Source: Cyclobacteriaceae bacterium (GTDB lineage: Bacteria; Bacteroidota; Bacteroidia; Cytophagales; Cyclobacteriaceae). Taken from it: DNA of 64,000 bases. Made by a program: the position numbers and the translations under genes. The notes under the pieces are model-generated. The model saw only the letters and a list, made by a program, of their open reading frames with translations. It had not been told where the DNA came from and ran no database searches. Shown here piece after piece: positions 8,085 through 17,640 of the stretch (the first letter of the stretch is position 1; every line of letters begins with the position of its first letter). Location of the stretch: contig JANQKF010000004.1 of assembly GCA_028281285.1 (NCBI GenBank), positions 1 to 64,000 on the forward strand, written 5' to 3'.

Positions 8085-9119
8085 ATGAATGCTAAAAATT
8101 TCAAAGCTTACATTTTCGTGCTCCTCCTTTTCGGCTGTCAGGAACCCATTGATTTCACTCCCTCTGGAGAGGACCAGGCGATCCTCATTGTTTCAGGAAG
8201 TATATCTGATCAAGAAGGCTTCATACAAACATTACTAACCAAGAATCCGCGGATCAATGAACTCGGCTTGAGCGAGTCCGACCCGGTGCTGGGAGCCTTG
8301 GTCTCCCTCGCTGGCGACAATGGTGAATCATATGAACTGATCGGGAATATATATGGCCAGTATGTATCCAGGGAACAACACATATTGACGAGTGGAGTGA
8401 GTTATAAGCTGGTTATCGAATTGGAAGGGAAACGTTACGAATCAATCCCACAGCGTCTACCAGAAGTCATCGCAGATACAGAGTTGTCATTTGACCCCGA
8501 TGTTCGGCAGCGATTGAACTCCAGAGGGACTGTTTCCCTTGATGTGGAGGGCGTAAAAGTGAGTGCGAATGTCCCTGTTTTGAATCGAAAAGCATATTAC
8601 AAATGGTTCAATTATAACTACTTCATTATTGAAGAGGCGCATTCAGGTGATAGGTGTTTTGTGTCAAACTTTTCTCCCGAAAGGTTCAGTCTGCTGGAAG
8701 TAAATGCTGGTAGCCCCGGAAGGGTAAGTACGGAAATTGCCTTTATTGAAAATGGACTCAAATTAGAGGTCGACTATGCCCTTCAGGCCAACCAACAGGT
8801 CATAAATGAGGAGACTTATGAATACTTCAGAAAGGTCAAAGAGCAGTCTGAACGAACGGGAACCCTTTTTGATCCTGTCCCTCAGCCCATTTTAGGGAAC
8901 ATTTTTAATGTAGAAGATGATTTGGAAGTGGTTTTGGGACACTTCTATTTATACAGGTTCTCTTTTGACAGAATATTCTTTAATCAATCAGAACTCCCTT
9001 TCACACCAACCCGAGAAGGTTGTCCTTACCAGCCTAATGATCATGAATGGTGCGGTGAATGTCGAAATTACAATGGAGGGATTAACGTCAGTCAGACAAG
9101 ACCTGAATGGTGGAGGTGA
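8085..9119 (+). CDS. DUF4249 lipoprotein paired with a TonB receptor
   Basis: 344 residues. The N-terminal signal ends in a lipobox, VLLLFGCQEP, so the mature protein is a lipoprotein starting at Cys 19. The core ILIVSGSISDQEGFIQTLLT and the following beta-rich region match the DUF4249 family, which in Bacteroidota is found next to TonB-dependent receptors and is thought to act in uptake at the outer membrane. The C-terminus is Cys-rich (EGCPYQPNDHEWCGECRNYN), possibly disulphide-bonded. The receptor gene follows, with 14 bases between the stop and the preferred downstream start, so the two are one operon. Confidence 0.85.
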   Translation: MNAKNFKAYIFVLLLFGCQEPIDFTPSGEDQAILIVSGSISDQEGFIQTLLTKNPRINELGLSESDPVLGALVSLAGDNGESYELIGNIYGQYVSREQHILTSGVSYKLVIELEGKRYESIPQRLPEVIADTELSFDPDVRQRLNSRGTVSLDVEGVKVSANVPVLNRKAYYKWFNYNYFIIEEAHSGDRCFVSNFSPERFSLLEVNAGSPGRVSTEIAFIENGLKLEVDYALQANQQVINEETYEYFRKVKEQSERTGTLFDPVPQPILGNIFNVEDDLEVVLGHFYLYRFSFDRIFFNQSELPFTPTREGCPYQPNDHEWCGECRNYNGGINVSQTRPEWWR

Positions 9120-9133
9120 TAAAACTTGCGATT

Positions 9134-11824
9134 ATGAGAATATTAAGAATAAACCTTGCTCTTTTGTTGATGACATGCACTTCTCTTCAGGCTCAAAATG
9201 ACAAGGAAATCACAATTACCGGAGACTATGAAAAACTGATTCCTCTCAAGACTTTCCTGCAGAAGTTATCCAATGAATATGAGCTTACATTTTTCTATCA
9301 GGAAGAATGGATAGAACAAATTGATATGTACGGTACCTATGACGGAGTGCCTTTATCTGAGGTGTTGACTAAGATTCTCTATCCATGGGGGTATAAGGTG
9401 AAAATGGTCGATTTTAAGAATTACGTCATTTTGCCAGAAGATTTTGGAAACGAGTTGGAGGTAACCAATGATACGGACAGTCTTGGAACAGCGAGCCAGG
9501 GAGATGTGACCATTGGCTCTTCAAATAGTCCCAATCCGGGTACACATACACTATCAGGATATATAAAAGATGGAAAGAATGGAGATGAACTTATCGGTGC
9601 TTCTATTTACGTAGCGGGATCAGAACGTGGTACGATTTCCAATGAGCTGGGTTTTTATAAGATCACGCTTCCAACTGGTGCCCACAAATTAAGAGTGAGC
9701 TTGCTCGGATACAGAGAACACGAACTTAGTGTTCAATTGTATGAAAGCGGAGAATACAACATCGAACTTTTTGAGACGATCACCAATTTGGAGAGCGTGA
9801 CTGTAACGGCCAAGGCACCGGACAGCAATGTTCGTGACTTGAAAATTGGTGTACAAAATCTCTCTATCAAAAACCTTAAAAAACAACCTGCACTGATGGG
9901 TGAAGTAGATATTGTGAAGAATGTACTGACTTTGCCGGGTGTTTCTACCGTTGGTGAGGGTGCTGCAGGGTTTAATGTACGGGGAGGTGGAGTTGGCGAG
10001 AATCTTATTCTCCAAGATGGTATGGAAATCTTTTATTCTTCCCATCTCTTTGGTCTTTTTTCAACCTTCAACCCATACGTTGTGCGCGATGTGTCGCTTT
10101 ATAAGGGTGGGAGCGTACCTGCGCAATTCGGAGGGCGTTTGTCTTCAATATTGGATGTGAAACTGAGGAATGGCAACCTTAAGGAGTTCGGTGGAAATGC
10201 GGGACTTGGAATGATCATGAGCCATGTCACACTTGAAGGGCCCGTGGTAAAAGACAAAATCTCTTTTTTGGTGGGTGGAAGGATGTCGTATTCAGACTGG
10301 ATTCTGAAATCATCAAAAAATCTTGATCTGAAGAGTAGTGGCGCGGGGTTTAATGATGCCAATTTCAAGATCATGTATGAGGCCAATTCCAAAAACAGAA
10401 TTTCCATCACGGGCTATCATAGTCAAGACAGGTTCAACTTTTTGAACGATACCACCTATCGCTATGGGTCTCAGGCTTTGGCGCTTAACTGGGACCACTC
10501 CATATCGGACAAAACATACTTTTCCCTGAATGGTGTAATAGGTAAGTACAAGTATACCATTAGGGACATCTCCGGACTTAACCAATTCAAAGTCGAATCC
10601 TCCGTTAGTTATAGGTCAGTAAAGCCACGCTTGGTCTTCGACCTGTCTGATAATCATGAATTGGAAGTGGGCCTACAAGCAAATTTGTACAACATTGGTC
10701 AGGCAGAACTAGCCCCGGCAGAAGATGCAATAAATTTGGAAGCGGTTGACGTTCCGGAACAAATAGCCTTGGAATCTGCGGGGTTTATTTCCGGATCCTG
10801 GCAGATACTAAAGGGTTTCGGAGTCACCTATGGCCTGCGCTATTCTGATTATAGGGCACTTGGTGAGGGCGTATCTTATGTTTTTGATCCCGATCAACCC
10901 AAATCACAAGCTACCATTATAGATACTATCAGGTTTTCAAAGAACGAGGTCATGGCAAATTATGCCGGTCTCGAACCGCGCATCTCGTTCAACCTGGGGC
11001 TGTCAGATAAGAGCTCTATTAAAGGTAGCTATAGCCGAATGAGACAAAATATACACCTTGTTTCCAACACAGCAGCAGCTGCACCGGTAGATGTGTGGCA
11101 GTCGAGCAATCGCCATATAAGACCAGCGATTAGTGATCAATATTCCATTGGATACTTCAGGAACCTAAAGGATAATAGCTATGAACTCTCGCTTCAGGTC
11201 TATTATAAAAAGAGTGAAGACTTATTGGAATTTAAGGATGGAGCCCGGCTTCTACTGAACGAGATAATTGAAACGGACTTGCTGCAAGGTGAGGGTAGGT
11301 CCAGGGGTGTAGAATTTTTATTGAAAAAAACTCAAGGTTTATTGGTCGGCTCATTTAGCTATACCTACTCCAGAACAGAAATGAGGACAGTGGGGTCCTC
11401 GAGGTTTGAGACGATCAATTTCGGAGAATATTACCCGGCCAATTTTGACCGTCCACATGACCTTACCGTTACTACTGAGTATAAACTAGGAAGAAGAGTA
11501 AGCTTTAACGCGAATTTTACGTATAGTTCAGGAAGACCTATCACAGCCCCATCTTTCAACTATACTCAAGGGCTTTCCACAATTGCCCATTTTTCCAGAA
11601 GAAATGCGCATAGGATTCCAGCTTATCACCGTCTGGATTTGGGACTAACGGTTGGTACTGGATTCAAAAATGCCAAAAAGTTCAAAAGCGAATGGGCGTT
11701 TTCTATTTATAATATTTACAGTCGGAAGAATGCCTTTTCGGTCTATTTTGATCAACATGCGAATGCTTACAAATTGGCACTTTTCGGAATATTTCCTTCT
11801 GTTTCATACAACATTGTATTCTAA
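9134..11824 (+). CDS. TonB-dependent outer-membrane receptor with carboxypeptidase-like domain
   Basis: About 896 residues from ATG 9134; an upstream ATG at 9107 would overlap the lipoprotein gene, whereas 9134 places the signal peptide MRILRINLALLLMTCTSLQA at the N-terminus. Domains in order: an STN-like domain (about 25-105), a CarboxypepD_reg-like beta sandwich (LSGYIKDGKNGDELIGASIY, about 135-215), the TonB plug (GVSTVGEGAAGFNVRGGG) and a 22-strand barrel to the C-terminal Phe. It imports an unknown ligand with energy from TonB/ExbBD. The STN domain can signal to anti-sigma factors, but no FecI/FecR pair adjoins. Confidence 0.92.
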   Translation: MRILRINLALLLMTCTSLQAQNDKEITITGDYEKLIPLKTFLQKLSNEYELTFFYQEEWIEQIDMYGTYDGVPLSEVLTKILYPWGYKVKMVDFKNYVILPEDFGNELEVTNDTDSLGTASQGDVTIGSSNSPNPGTHTLSGYIKDGKNGDELIGASIYVAGSERGTISNELGFYKITLPTGAHKLRVSLLGYREHELSVQLYESGEYNIELFETITNLESVTVTAKAPDSNVRDLKIGVQNLSIKNLKKQPALMGEVDIVKNVLTLPGVSTVGEGAAGFNVRGGGVGENLILQDGMEIFYSSHLFGLFSTFNPYVVRDVSLYKGGSVPAQFGGRLSSILDVKLRNGNLKEFGGNAGLGMIMSHVTLEGPVVKDKISFLVGGRMSYSDWILKSSKNLDLKSSGAGFNDANFKIMYEANSKNRISITGYHSQDRFNFLNDTTYRYGSQALALNWDHSISDKTYFSLNGVIGKYKYTIRDISGLNQFKVESSVSYRSVKPRLVFDLSDNHELEVGLQANLYNIGQAELAPAEDAINLEAVDVPEQIALESAGFISGSWQILKGFGVTYGLRYSDYRALGEGVSYVFDPDQPKSQATIIDTIRFSKNEVMANYAGLEPRISFNLGLSDKSSIKGSYSRMRQNIHLVSNTAAAAPVDVWQSSNRHIRPAISDQYSIGYFRNLKDNSYELSLQVYYKKSEDLLEFKDGARLLLNEIIETDLLQGEGRSRGVEFLLKKTQGLLVGSFSYTYSRTEMRTVGSSRFETINFGEYYPANFDRPHDLTVTTEYKLGRRVSFNANFTYSSGRPITAPSFNYTQGLSTIAHFSRRNAHRIPAYHRLDLGLTVGTGFKNAKKFKSEWAFSIYNIYSRKNAFSVYFDQHANAYKLALFGIFPSVSYNIVF

Positions 11825-11846
11825 CTTTAATGCGTAAATAACCTGT

Positions 11847-12605
11847 TTAGCGCTGAAGCCATGCCTTTAACTCTCGGGTTCTCACTCTACTTACCACAAT
11901 TTGCTCTTTAGTAGTAGGCGAGATCTCCACTGAGACCTGCCCTTTGAAATAAGGATTGAGTTTTACGATATGTTGACGTTTTACCAAGTAATTTCTGGCG
12001 ACACGAAAGAAGAGATCAGGATCGACCAGGCCATCAATTTCAGTTAATGAATAGTTGACCAAGTGTTCCTTACCTTGGACAGTAACCAGATAAACCCATT
12101 TGTCTGAGGCAAAAAAATAAGCGATGTCTGAGGTTTCAACCGGAATAAGCCCTGTCCCGGATTTTACCAGGAAGCTTCCTTTGTATTTCCTGCTTTCAGC
12201 TTTCAATTGAAGTTCAGTAATTGACTGTTTTAAAGCCTGATATGAAAAACTGTCCTTCATCTTTTGCAGATTGGCAAGCGCCTTGGAAACACTCTGCCTT
12301 GTTATGGGCTTCAACAAATAGTCTACGCTGTTTACCTCAAATGCCCGGATTGCATATTGGTTGTAGGCTGTGGTGAAAATGATGGGACTTTGAACTTCCA
12401 CTCGGTCAAATATTTCGAAGCTGGATCCATCCGCCAGTTCGATATCCAGGAAGATAAGATCGGGACTTTTTGACTTTAAGAAGGCTATACTTTCATCAAT
12501 AGTATCAATGATTGCCACAACTCTAGCGGAGGGCAAAATATCAATCAAAATGTCTTGAATCTTTTCTGCGGCAATGGCCTCGTCTTCGATGATCAATATA
12601 TTCAT
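11847..12605 (-). CDS. LytTR-family response regulator
   Basis: 252 residues from ATG 12603-12605; the longer reading to 12677 adds residues that belong to the kinase gene region. The receiver domain (1-120) has MNILIIEDEA, phospho-acceptor D54 in LIFLDIELADG, and the conserved Thr and Lys in FTTAYNQYA and YLLKPI. The C-terminal LytTR DNA-binding domain (about 150-250) ends in VRTRELKAWL. It works with the kinase encoded 4 bases upstream. It is convergent with the TonB receptor (22-base gap), which may or may not be its target. Confidence 0.93.
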   Translation of the reverse strand: MNILIIEDEAIAAEKIQDILIDILPSARVVAIIDTIDESIAFLKSKSPDLIFLDIELADGSSFEIFDRVEVQSPIIFTTAYNQYAIRAFEVNSVDYLLKPITRQSVSKALANLQKMKDSFSYQALKQSITELQLKAESRKYKGSFLVKSGTGLIPVETSDIAYFFASDKWVYLVTVQGKEHLVNYSLTEIDGLVDPDLFFRVARNYLVKRQHIVKLNPYFKGQVSVEISPTTKEQIVVSRVRTRELKAWLQR

Positions 12606-12609
12606 AGTC

Positions 12610-13650
12610 TTATGCGTTGTGAATTTGCAAAAGCGGAATCTTGATCTCAAAATGAGTATCACCTGCGTTAACCACAACTTTGTTGTCCGTTAGATAATGG
12701 TAGCGTTCCCGGATATTTTTAAGCCCTGTTCCAGTTCCTGTTGTATTGCTCTTCCTCGGTTTCACATTGTTCCTAATGGTCAAATAGTGATTTGTCTCGT
12801 CATCAATCTCTATTAAAAGGGGGTTTCTAATGGATATTTCGTTGTGTTTTACGGCATTTTCGACCAATAATTGAAGACTCACAGGAGGTACCATCATGCG
12901 TTTACTTTTTTCACTCAAACTGACTGAAAGTGCGATGTTCTTATCAAATCTCGTTTCCATCAAAAACATAAATTCCTCAATAAAACTTAGCTCTTCCTCC
13001 AGGGAGATCAATTCCCGATTCTTGTTGTCAAGGATATAACGGAATACTTTCGAAAGTCCCTGGACATATCTCTGAGCCAGCTGGCTGTCCTTTTCTACAA
13101 GTGCATCAATTATATTGAGATTGTTAAAAAGAAAGTGAGGACTGAGTTGTGTCTGGAGTGCTTCTAGTTTTGCTTTGACATTTTCTTTTTCGAGTGCCTC
13201 TCCTTTAATGATCGATTTTCTCCAGTCTTCAATAATGTAATTGGCATTTACGAAGATCATAAAGATCAAGGAGAATAGAGTCACGTAAGCACAGTACATG
13301 ACGATAGACGGACTATAAAGCCCCATATCCCAAAGTACCAGATACAAGAAAGAATAGAATATTAAGACGATCGGAATGGGAAGCAAAACAGAAATAAGGA
13401 TTTCTACCAAGAGTCTCCTTTTAAAATTCTGCTTCCATGCTCTTTTTTTCTCCAGCCATTTGCTTTTCCAATTGTGAATTTCAAAAAGGCTAAGGAAGGC
13501 AAGAAACACTAAGCTTGAATACTCAATGTAGGCATAAGTGGTAACCTGATCGAACGGGAAATTTCGAATGATAATGAAAAACAAGTATGAGGGAGCTCCT
13601 AAAACAAAGGCGATCAATAGTCTAACCCAAAAGGTGTTTTTAATCCTCAT
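12610..13650 (-). CDS. LytS/YehU-type sensor histidine kinase
   Basis: 346 residues with four predicted membrane segments (about 8-30, 42-58, 80-105, 115-137), then the His_kinase family domain: QLSPHFLFNNLN with phospho-acceptor H172, followed by a compact ATPase domain with VENAVKHNEI (N box) and GTGTGLKNIRERY (G box). This is the usual partner of LytTR regulators, and the regulator gene starts 4 bases after its stop. The membrane part has no recognised ligand domain, so the signal is unknown. Confidence 0.93.
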   Translation of the reverse strand: MRIKNTFWVRLLIAFVLGAPSYLFFIIIRNFPFDQVTTYAYIEYSSLVFLAFLSLFEIHNWKSKWLEKKRAWKQNFKRRLLVEILISVLLPIPIVLIFYSFLYLVLWDMGLYSPSIVMYCAYVTLFSLIFMIFVNANYIIEDWRKSIIKGEALEKENVKAKLEALQTQLSPHFLFNNLNIIDALVEKDSQLAQRYVQGLSKVFRYILDNKNRELISLEEELSFIEEFMFLMETRFDKNIALSVSLSEKSKRMMVPPVSLQLLVENAVKHNEISIRNPLLIEIDDETNHYLTIRNNVKPRKSNTTGTGTGLKNIRERYHYLTDNKVVVNAGDTHFEIKIPLLQIHNA

Positions 13651-13750
13651 TTTAATGTTCTCCGGACTGAAAGATAGGCGATTAACTACCTATGAACAAA
13701 AGTGGATTTTCACTCACCCAAGGTGTCGATTCAACCGATAAAAGTGTAGG

Positions 13751-14113
13751 CTAGTCTACATATTCCTGTTTCTTGACCAAGGCAAAATAATCTCCTTCTA
13801 AAGGGAGATAACCATACTCGTAACAAAAGAAGTACGTAGCACCGGCTTTAGTTGTATAAGTGCTCGTGTGATAGTTGAAATCGAACCCCTTTTCATTGAG
13901 CCTCGTTCTGGTGGTCTTGGACTTTCCTTTGGGGTTCAGTTCCTCCAGTATCCTCCTGTTCTTTCTAAGAATGTTGTGGACATTTCGAACATAGTTATTG
14001 GCATCGGAATTCTGCCGGTTATTATAAGAGTTCCTGCATTGATCATCACAGAACTTCTTATCTCTACGTCCATGAATCTCTTTTCCACATTCCAAACATT
14101 GTTTTTCTGCCAT
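13751..14113 (-). CDS. Zinc-ribbon protein, Bacteroidota hypothetical
   Basis: About 120 residues; two adjacent ATGs (14114-14116 and 14111-14113) make the exact start ambiguous. The N-terminus holds four cysteines as CxxC (CLECGKEI) and CxxxC (FCDDQCRNSYNNR), a zinc-ribbon pattern typical of DUF2116-like proteins. The middle is basic and helical (RKNRRILEELNPKGKSKTTR), the end aromatic (TYFFCYEYGYLPLEGDYFAL). The basic character suggests nucleic-acid binding. Divergent from ssb across 190 bases. The specific function is unknown. Confidence 0.75.
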   Translation of the reverse strand: MAEKQCLECGKEIHGRRDKKFCDDQCRNSYNNRQNSDANNYVRNVHNILRKNRRILEELNPKGKSKTTRTRLNEKGFDFNYHTSTYTTKAGATYFFCYEYGYLPLEGDYFALVKKQEYVD

Positions 14114-14302
14114 CATGTAATCTATTGAAAAACAGTTATATATCCAATTGTAAACGCTTACAAATGGATGTTAAGCGAATACAAGCACTTAATACCCGAC
14201 TTCGCTATCTGACCTGCCGTTACTTTGCCAATGTCATCTCGATTAACGAATTGAAAACGAGTTGAACAGAAATTGAAACTTTAAACATTTAAATTTTATA
14301 TC

Positions 14303-14644
14303 ATGAAAAATCTAAGAAACAGCGTGCAATTAATTGGAAGACTAGGTCAAGATCCAGAGGTTAGAGAACTGACAAGTGGTAAAAAACTAACCACCTTTTC
14401 AGTTGCCACTTCAGACTCTTATCGAAACTCAAACGGAGACAAAGTAGAAGAAACCCAATGGCACAATATTGTTGCTTGGGGGAAGGTAGGCGAGATCGCT
14501 GCTGAGTACCTTAACAAAGGTTCTGAAGTCTGTCTTGAAGGCAAGCTTACGCATCGATCTTATGAGAATGGTAAGGGTGAGAAACGATACATCACGGAAA
14601 TCAACCTGAATGAAATGGTGATGCTGGGAGGTAAAAAGAATTAA
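14303..14644 (+). CDS. ssb: Single-stranded DNA-binding protein, short form
   Basis: 113-residue OB-fold SSB: NSVQLIGRLGQDPEVREL at the N-terminus, TFSVATSD and WHNIVAWGKVGEIAAEYLNKG in the core. It coats single-stranded DNA in replication and repair. It ends right after the OB fold (MVMLGGKKN) and lacks the Gly/Pro-rich linker and acidic DDIPF-like tip that recruits partner proteins, so it is probably a secondary paralogue. The upstream TTACTTTG near 14220 only approximates a -7 box. A terminator follows at once. Confidence 0.93.
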   Translation: MKNLRNSVQLIGRLGQDPEVRELTSGKKLTTFSVATSDSYRNSNGDKVEETQWHNIVAWGKVGEIAAEYLNKGSEVCLEGKLTHRSYENGKGEKRYITEINLNEMVMLGGKKN

Positions 14645-14667
14645 ACCCAGCAAACAACTACTATTTA

Positions 14668-14692
14668 GACCTCGCCTTGGCGGGGTCTTTTA
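14668..14692 (+). terminator. Terminator of ssb
   Basis: GACCTCGC and GCGGGGTC pair around CTTG (one G-T wobble), followed by five Ts. The T run overlaps the stop codon of the small minus-strand ORF at 14690. Confidence 0.85.
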
Positions 14693-14860
14693 GTTTGCAT
14701 ACACTTCAATAATCAGACATACTGCATGGAATATCAGGAAGCCGACCAACACAATAAACCCAGCTACGATATACCAATTGTTCTTGTCAAACTTAAGAAG
14801 TTGGGAGGGCTTTTTCTTATACCTGATTCTTTGTCTTGTTTTCTTGCGCTTTTCAGTCAT
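14690..14860 (-). CDS. Small basic membrane protein
   Basis: 56 residues from ATG 14858-14860 (a longer reading starts at 14899). A very basic N-terminus (MTEKRKKTRQRIRYKKKP) is followed by a single membrane helix, YIVAGFIVLVGFLIFHAVCL. Positive-inside topology is clear. The product resembles small Bacteroidota membrane proteins with no assigned role. Support is only moderate because of its length and its overlap with the ssb terminator. Confidence 0.5.
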   Translation of the reverse strand: MTEKRKKTRQRIRYKKKPSQLLKFDKNNWYIVAGFIVLVGFLIFHAVCLIIEVYAN

Positions 14861-14975
14861 CAATGATGTCTTAAGATCAATATGCTGAACGCAAGGCAAG
14901 TGCCAAGTCTATTTGCAGACAGTTAGAACAGAATTGACTTCTTCACAAATCCCAATTTGGGAATTCGATATCAGA

Positions 14976-16382
14976 TTACCTCCACTTGTTCATCACCGTA
15001 ACCCATACATCACCTCCGTGAGTGACGCTTTGTAATCTCAACCCTTCGTTGTCGTTTTTGATGAGTTTGTCCATAGGGAAGTTGGCAGTCTTATTCCAAC
15101 GCTGCATATAATTACTTGAAGTTCGGTCAGAATATTCTGACATGACCAGGAACCATTGGCCGTTCAAGAATTTAAGTGTAGTAATGAACCAGTTCTTATC
15201 CCAATACTCCTTGATCTTGTCCTTTGGGAAATCGTTGTACCGCCCCCACATCTGATCTGTGAAAGGTTCGTAATTATTGGTTTTGTTAAATATCATGGCC
15301 CACTTTCCATCGCCATAAGCTGCTTCGGTGATGTAATACCCTTCATCCCAGGCTTTCTTAATTTGTTCCTTAGGGAATTCTGAATTAGTTGACCATCGTT
15401 GTTTGATGAATTTATCGTTAAAAGAGGTCATCATTAGGTTCCATTCACCGTCATAATAATCCAAACTGGTAATCACCGAATTGTTTTTATCCCAGAGCTC
15501 TTTGATCTCATCCTTCGGAAAATTCTCACGCCTTCTATAAGCCTGCCAGCCTCCAAAATCTTCTTGCATAAAGACATACCAATGACTGTGATCGTAAACT
15601 GCCGCTTTGTAATTATACCCGGCATTCCACGAATCCTTAAGCATTGGAAACGAAGCTGACTGAATGATGTCATGGTGTTCAAGGGTCGTTGCGCCAGACC
15701 GCTCAACATCAAGATCGGCTACATCAATTTTGGTTGTTGGAGCCGAAGGTTCTGAGGGAGTAGATGGGGCAGAAATTCCAGCTGCATCGTTCCATCCGTC
15801 CTGAATAGCTTTTAATCGCTTGTATTTGGCTGGGTGAGTCGAGTTTGAATCGTCAATAGGGCTGTTCAAAACACTCATTGCTGCTTGCGCATCTTTGAGT
15901 GAGGCGCCTAATTTTTGCATTACGAATCCGGAAAATCGATCTGCTTCCAATTCCATCCTCCTAGATTCCGCCTTATCTGTTGCTCTCAGCGTATGTCCCT
16001 GAAGATGATGACCAATTTCATGTGCGAGTATACTAGCAGAGGCCCAATCGTTACTAGCCGAATTCTCGATTGCCTGCATAAAGGCTTTGTCGTATACAAT
16101 GTATCTGAATCCGTCATTTAAGGTCACCGCAGCAGCATTGTCGATGTTAGGGCATGGAACCATCACGAAATTCGGAGCTAATCCGATAGTGCCCATAATC
16201 TTTTTTACGGCTTTGTCTGCTGTTCCTAGGTTGGTAAAAGATCGCTGCTGAATTTGCATGCAAAGAAGATTCGGGTCAGCACCTTCACCATAGGTGCATA
16301 CAAATTTGGTTTCCAGATTAAGTTGAGAAAAGAGTGGATTGCTCAATGCGAGCACCAAAAGAAAGAGGACGGTGCGTTTCAT
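14976..16382 (-). CDS. Exported M48-like metalloprotease with W-rich C-terminal repeats
   Basis: 468 residues from ATG 16380-16382, giving the signal peptide MKRTVLFLLVLALSNPLFSQ. The protease domain has HEIGHHLQGH (about residues 121-130) and the third-ligand region MELEADRFSGF about 20 residues later, the zinc site of M48-type peptidases. After a Pro/Ser/Thr linker near 215, residues 240-468 hold about five repeats of roughly 45 residues, each with FPKD-x-IK-x-x-WD and an aromatic (W/Y)-rich strand segment such as NGQWFLVMS. The repeats resemble DUF7477-type beta units and may bind a substrate. The protease probably acts in the periplasm or outside the cell. Confidence 0.85.
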   Translation of the reverse strand: MKRTVLFLLVLALSNPLFSQLNLETKFVCTYGEGADPNLLCMQIQQRSFTNLGTADKAVKKIMGTIGLAPNFVMVPCPNIDNAAAVTLNDGFRYIVYDKAFMQAIENSASNDWASASILAHEIGHHLQGHTLRATDKAESRRMELEADRFSGFVMQKLGASLKDAQAAMSVLNSPIDDSNSTHPAKYKRLKAIQDGWNDAAGISAPSTPSEPSAPTTKIDVADLDVERSGATTLEHHDIIQSASFPMLKDSWNAGYNYKAAVYDHSHWYVFMQEDFGGWQAYRRRENFPKDEIKELWDKNNSVITSLDYYDGEWNLMMTSFNDKFIKQRWSTNSEFPKEQIKKAWDEGYYITEAAYGDGKWAMIFNKTNNYEPFTDQMWGRYNDFPKDKIKEYWDKNWFITTLKFLNGQWFLVMSEYSDRTSSNYMQRWNKTANFPMDKLIKNDNEGLRLQSVTHGGDVWVTVMNKWR

Positions 16383-16458
16383 AGTTCGGTCTAAGTTGGT
16401 CATTCAGAAATGAATGGTGCATCCATTCATTTCGAAGAACATAATTTAGGAAATAACG

Positions 16459-17565
16459 CTATTTTATAAAAATGCTTTTGGACTTCTCGAGAAATGTCGG
16501 ATCGACATCAACTCCTAAGCCCGGGGAGTCTGGCAGTGTAATTTCCCAATCTTGTTGATATTCCATTCCCCCCATAATTGGGTCTTCCTGCATGAATAAA
16601 GGACTATCAAAATCGTAATATTTGACCATGTCTGATGTATGTGCCAAATGGCAATTGGCGGTAAATAGCAATCTGGATTCCAGAAAGCCACCTATTTGCA
16701 TATGAACCGCAGCTTCTTCCGCCTCCTTAATTATTTTTTGTGCTTTGACCAGACCTGAAGATTTTCCCAACTTGATGTTGAAATGATCGCAGAGTTGCCA
16801 TTTGATCAACTTACTTGCATCGTAATGATCTGACAAGCATTCATCCGCCATGATTTTGATAGGACTATTATTTTTAACCTTCTTAAGCCGGAAGTAGTTT
16901 CTTTTATTGATTGGCTCCTCGCAATATTGGATGTTGTAAGGAGACATCTCTTCTAAAGCTGTGATGGCTTCTTTGATCTTCCATCCTTGATTGGCATCGA
17001 TTCTTATTTTGATGTTATATCCGACCGCATCTCTTATTGCCTTGATTCGCTCAACATCCAGTGGGCCACCATTGCCCAATTTTACTTTCATTACGGGAAA
17101 ACCAGCTTCTTGGACCTTGATGGCATTTGCGACCATCTCCTTAACTGGAGCTATACTTACGGTATAATCAGTATGGATGGTTTTGGTGATTTCCCCGCCC
17201 AGGTATTTGTAAAGTGGTAATCCATCAGCCTTTGCAGCCAGATCATGCATGGCGATATCCAGCGCACTTTTGATGCTCGTATTCCCAAAAATCACACTGT
17301 CCATCAAGTCTGAATTCTCCTCATGAAGGGAAGGATTTCGTCCAATGAGTTGGTGGCCCAGAAGTTCTCCGATAACAAAACAGGTTTTTACGGTCTCACC
17401 GTTGATTGGGGGATAGGGAGAACATTCTCCCCAACCATCGATACCCTGATCGGTTCTGACTCTTACAAAAACATTATCGGCTTGATCTCGATACCCTAGA
17501 GAGGTTATAAACGGCTGCTTCAGTTTAAGCACCGCATGATAGATTTCAATCTGGTCAATTTTCAC
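16459..17565 (-). CDS. Enolase-superfamily enzyme, dipeptide epimerase-like
   Basis: 368 residues of the mandelate racemase/muconate lactonizing fold. Catalytic K160-x-K162 in VMKVKLG, metal ligands D190 in RIDANQGW, E216 or E217 in YCEEPIN and D241 in MADEC, and a second lysine site in NIKLGKSSG (265-268). The last motif is characteristic of L-Ala-D/L-Glu type dipeptide epimerases, which help recycle murein peptides, though o-succinylbenzoate synthase-like enzymes share much of it. The start is GTG 17563-17565. The gene is monocistronic, with the SRP RNA gene just upstream. Confidence 0.85.
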   Translation of the reverse strand: MKIDQIEIYHAVLKLKQPFITSLGYRDQADNVFVRVRTDQGIDGWGECSPYPPINGETVKTCFVIGELLGHQLIGRNPSLHEENSDLMDSVIFGNTSIKSALDIAMHDLAAKADGLPLYKYLGGEITKTIHTDYTVSIAPVKEMVANAIKVQEAGFPVMKVKLGNGGPLDVERIKAIRDAVGYNIKIRIDANQGWKIKEAITALEEMSPYNIQYCEEPINKRNYFRLKKVKNNSPIKIMADECLSDHYDASKLIKWQLCDHFNIKLGKSSGLVKAQKIIKEAEEAAVHMQIGGFLESRLLFTANCHLAHTSDMVKYYDFDSPLFMQEDPIMGGMEYQQDWEITLPDSPGLGVDVDPTFLEKSKSIFIK

Positions 17566-17640
17566 CCAGGAAAAATAGGCAAAAAATTTAGTGGAGTCTT
17601 TTCAATTCACGTTAAGAATCGAAGAATTTTTGAGGGGATA

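Noticed and set aside
9107-9133. Upstream ATG for the TonB receptor
   Set aside because: It would overlap the DUF4249 gene and place nine extra residues before a clean signal peptide; the ATG at 9134 is preferred.
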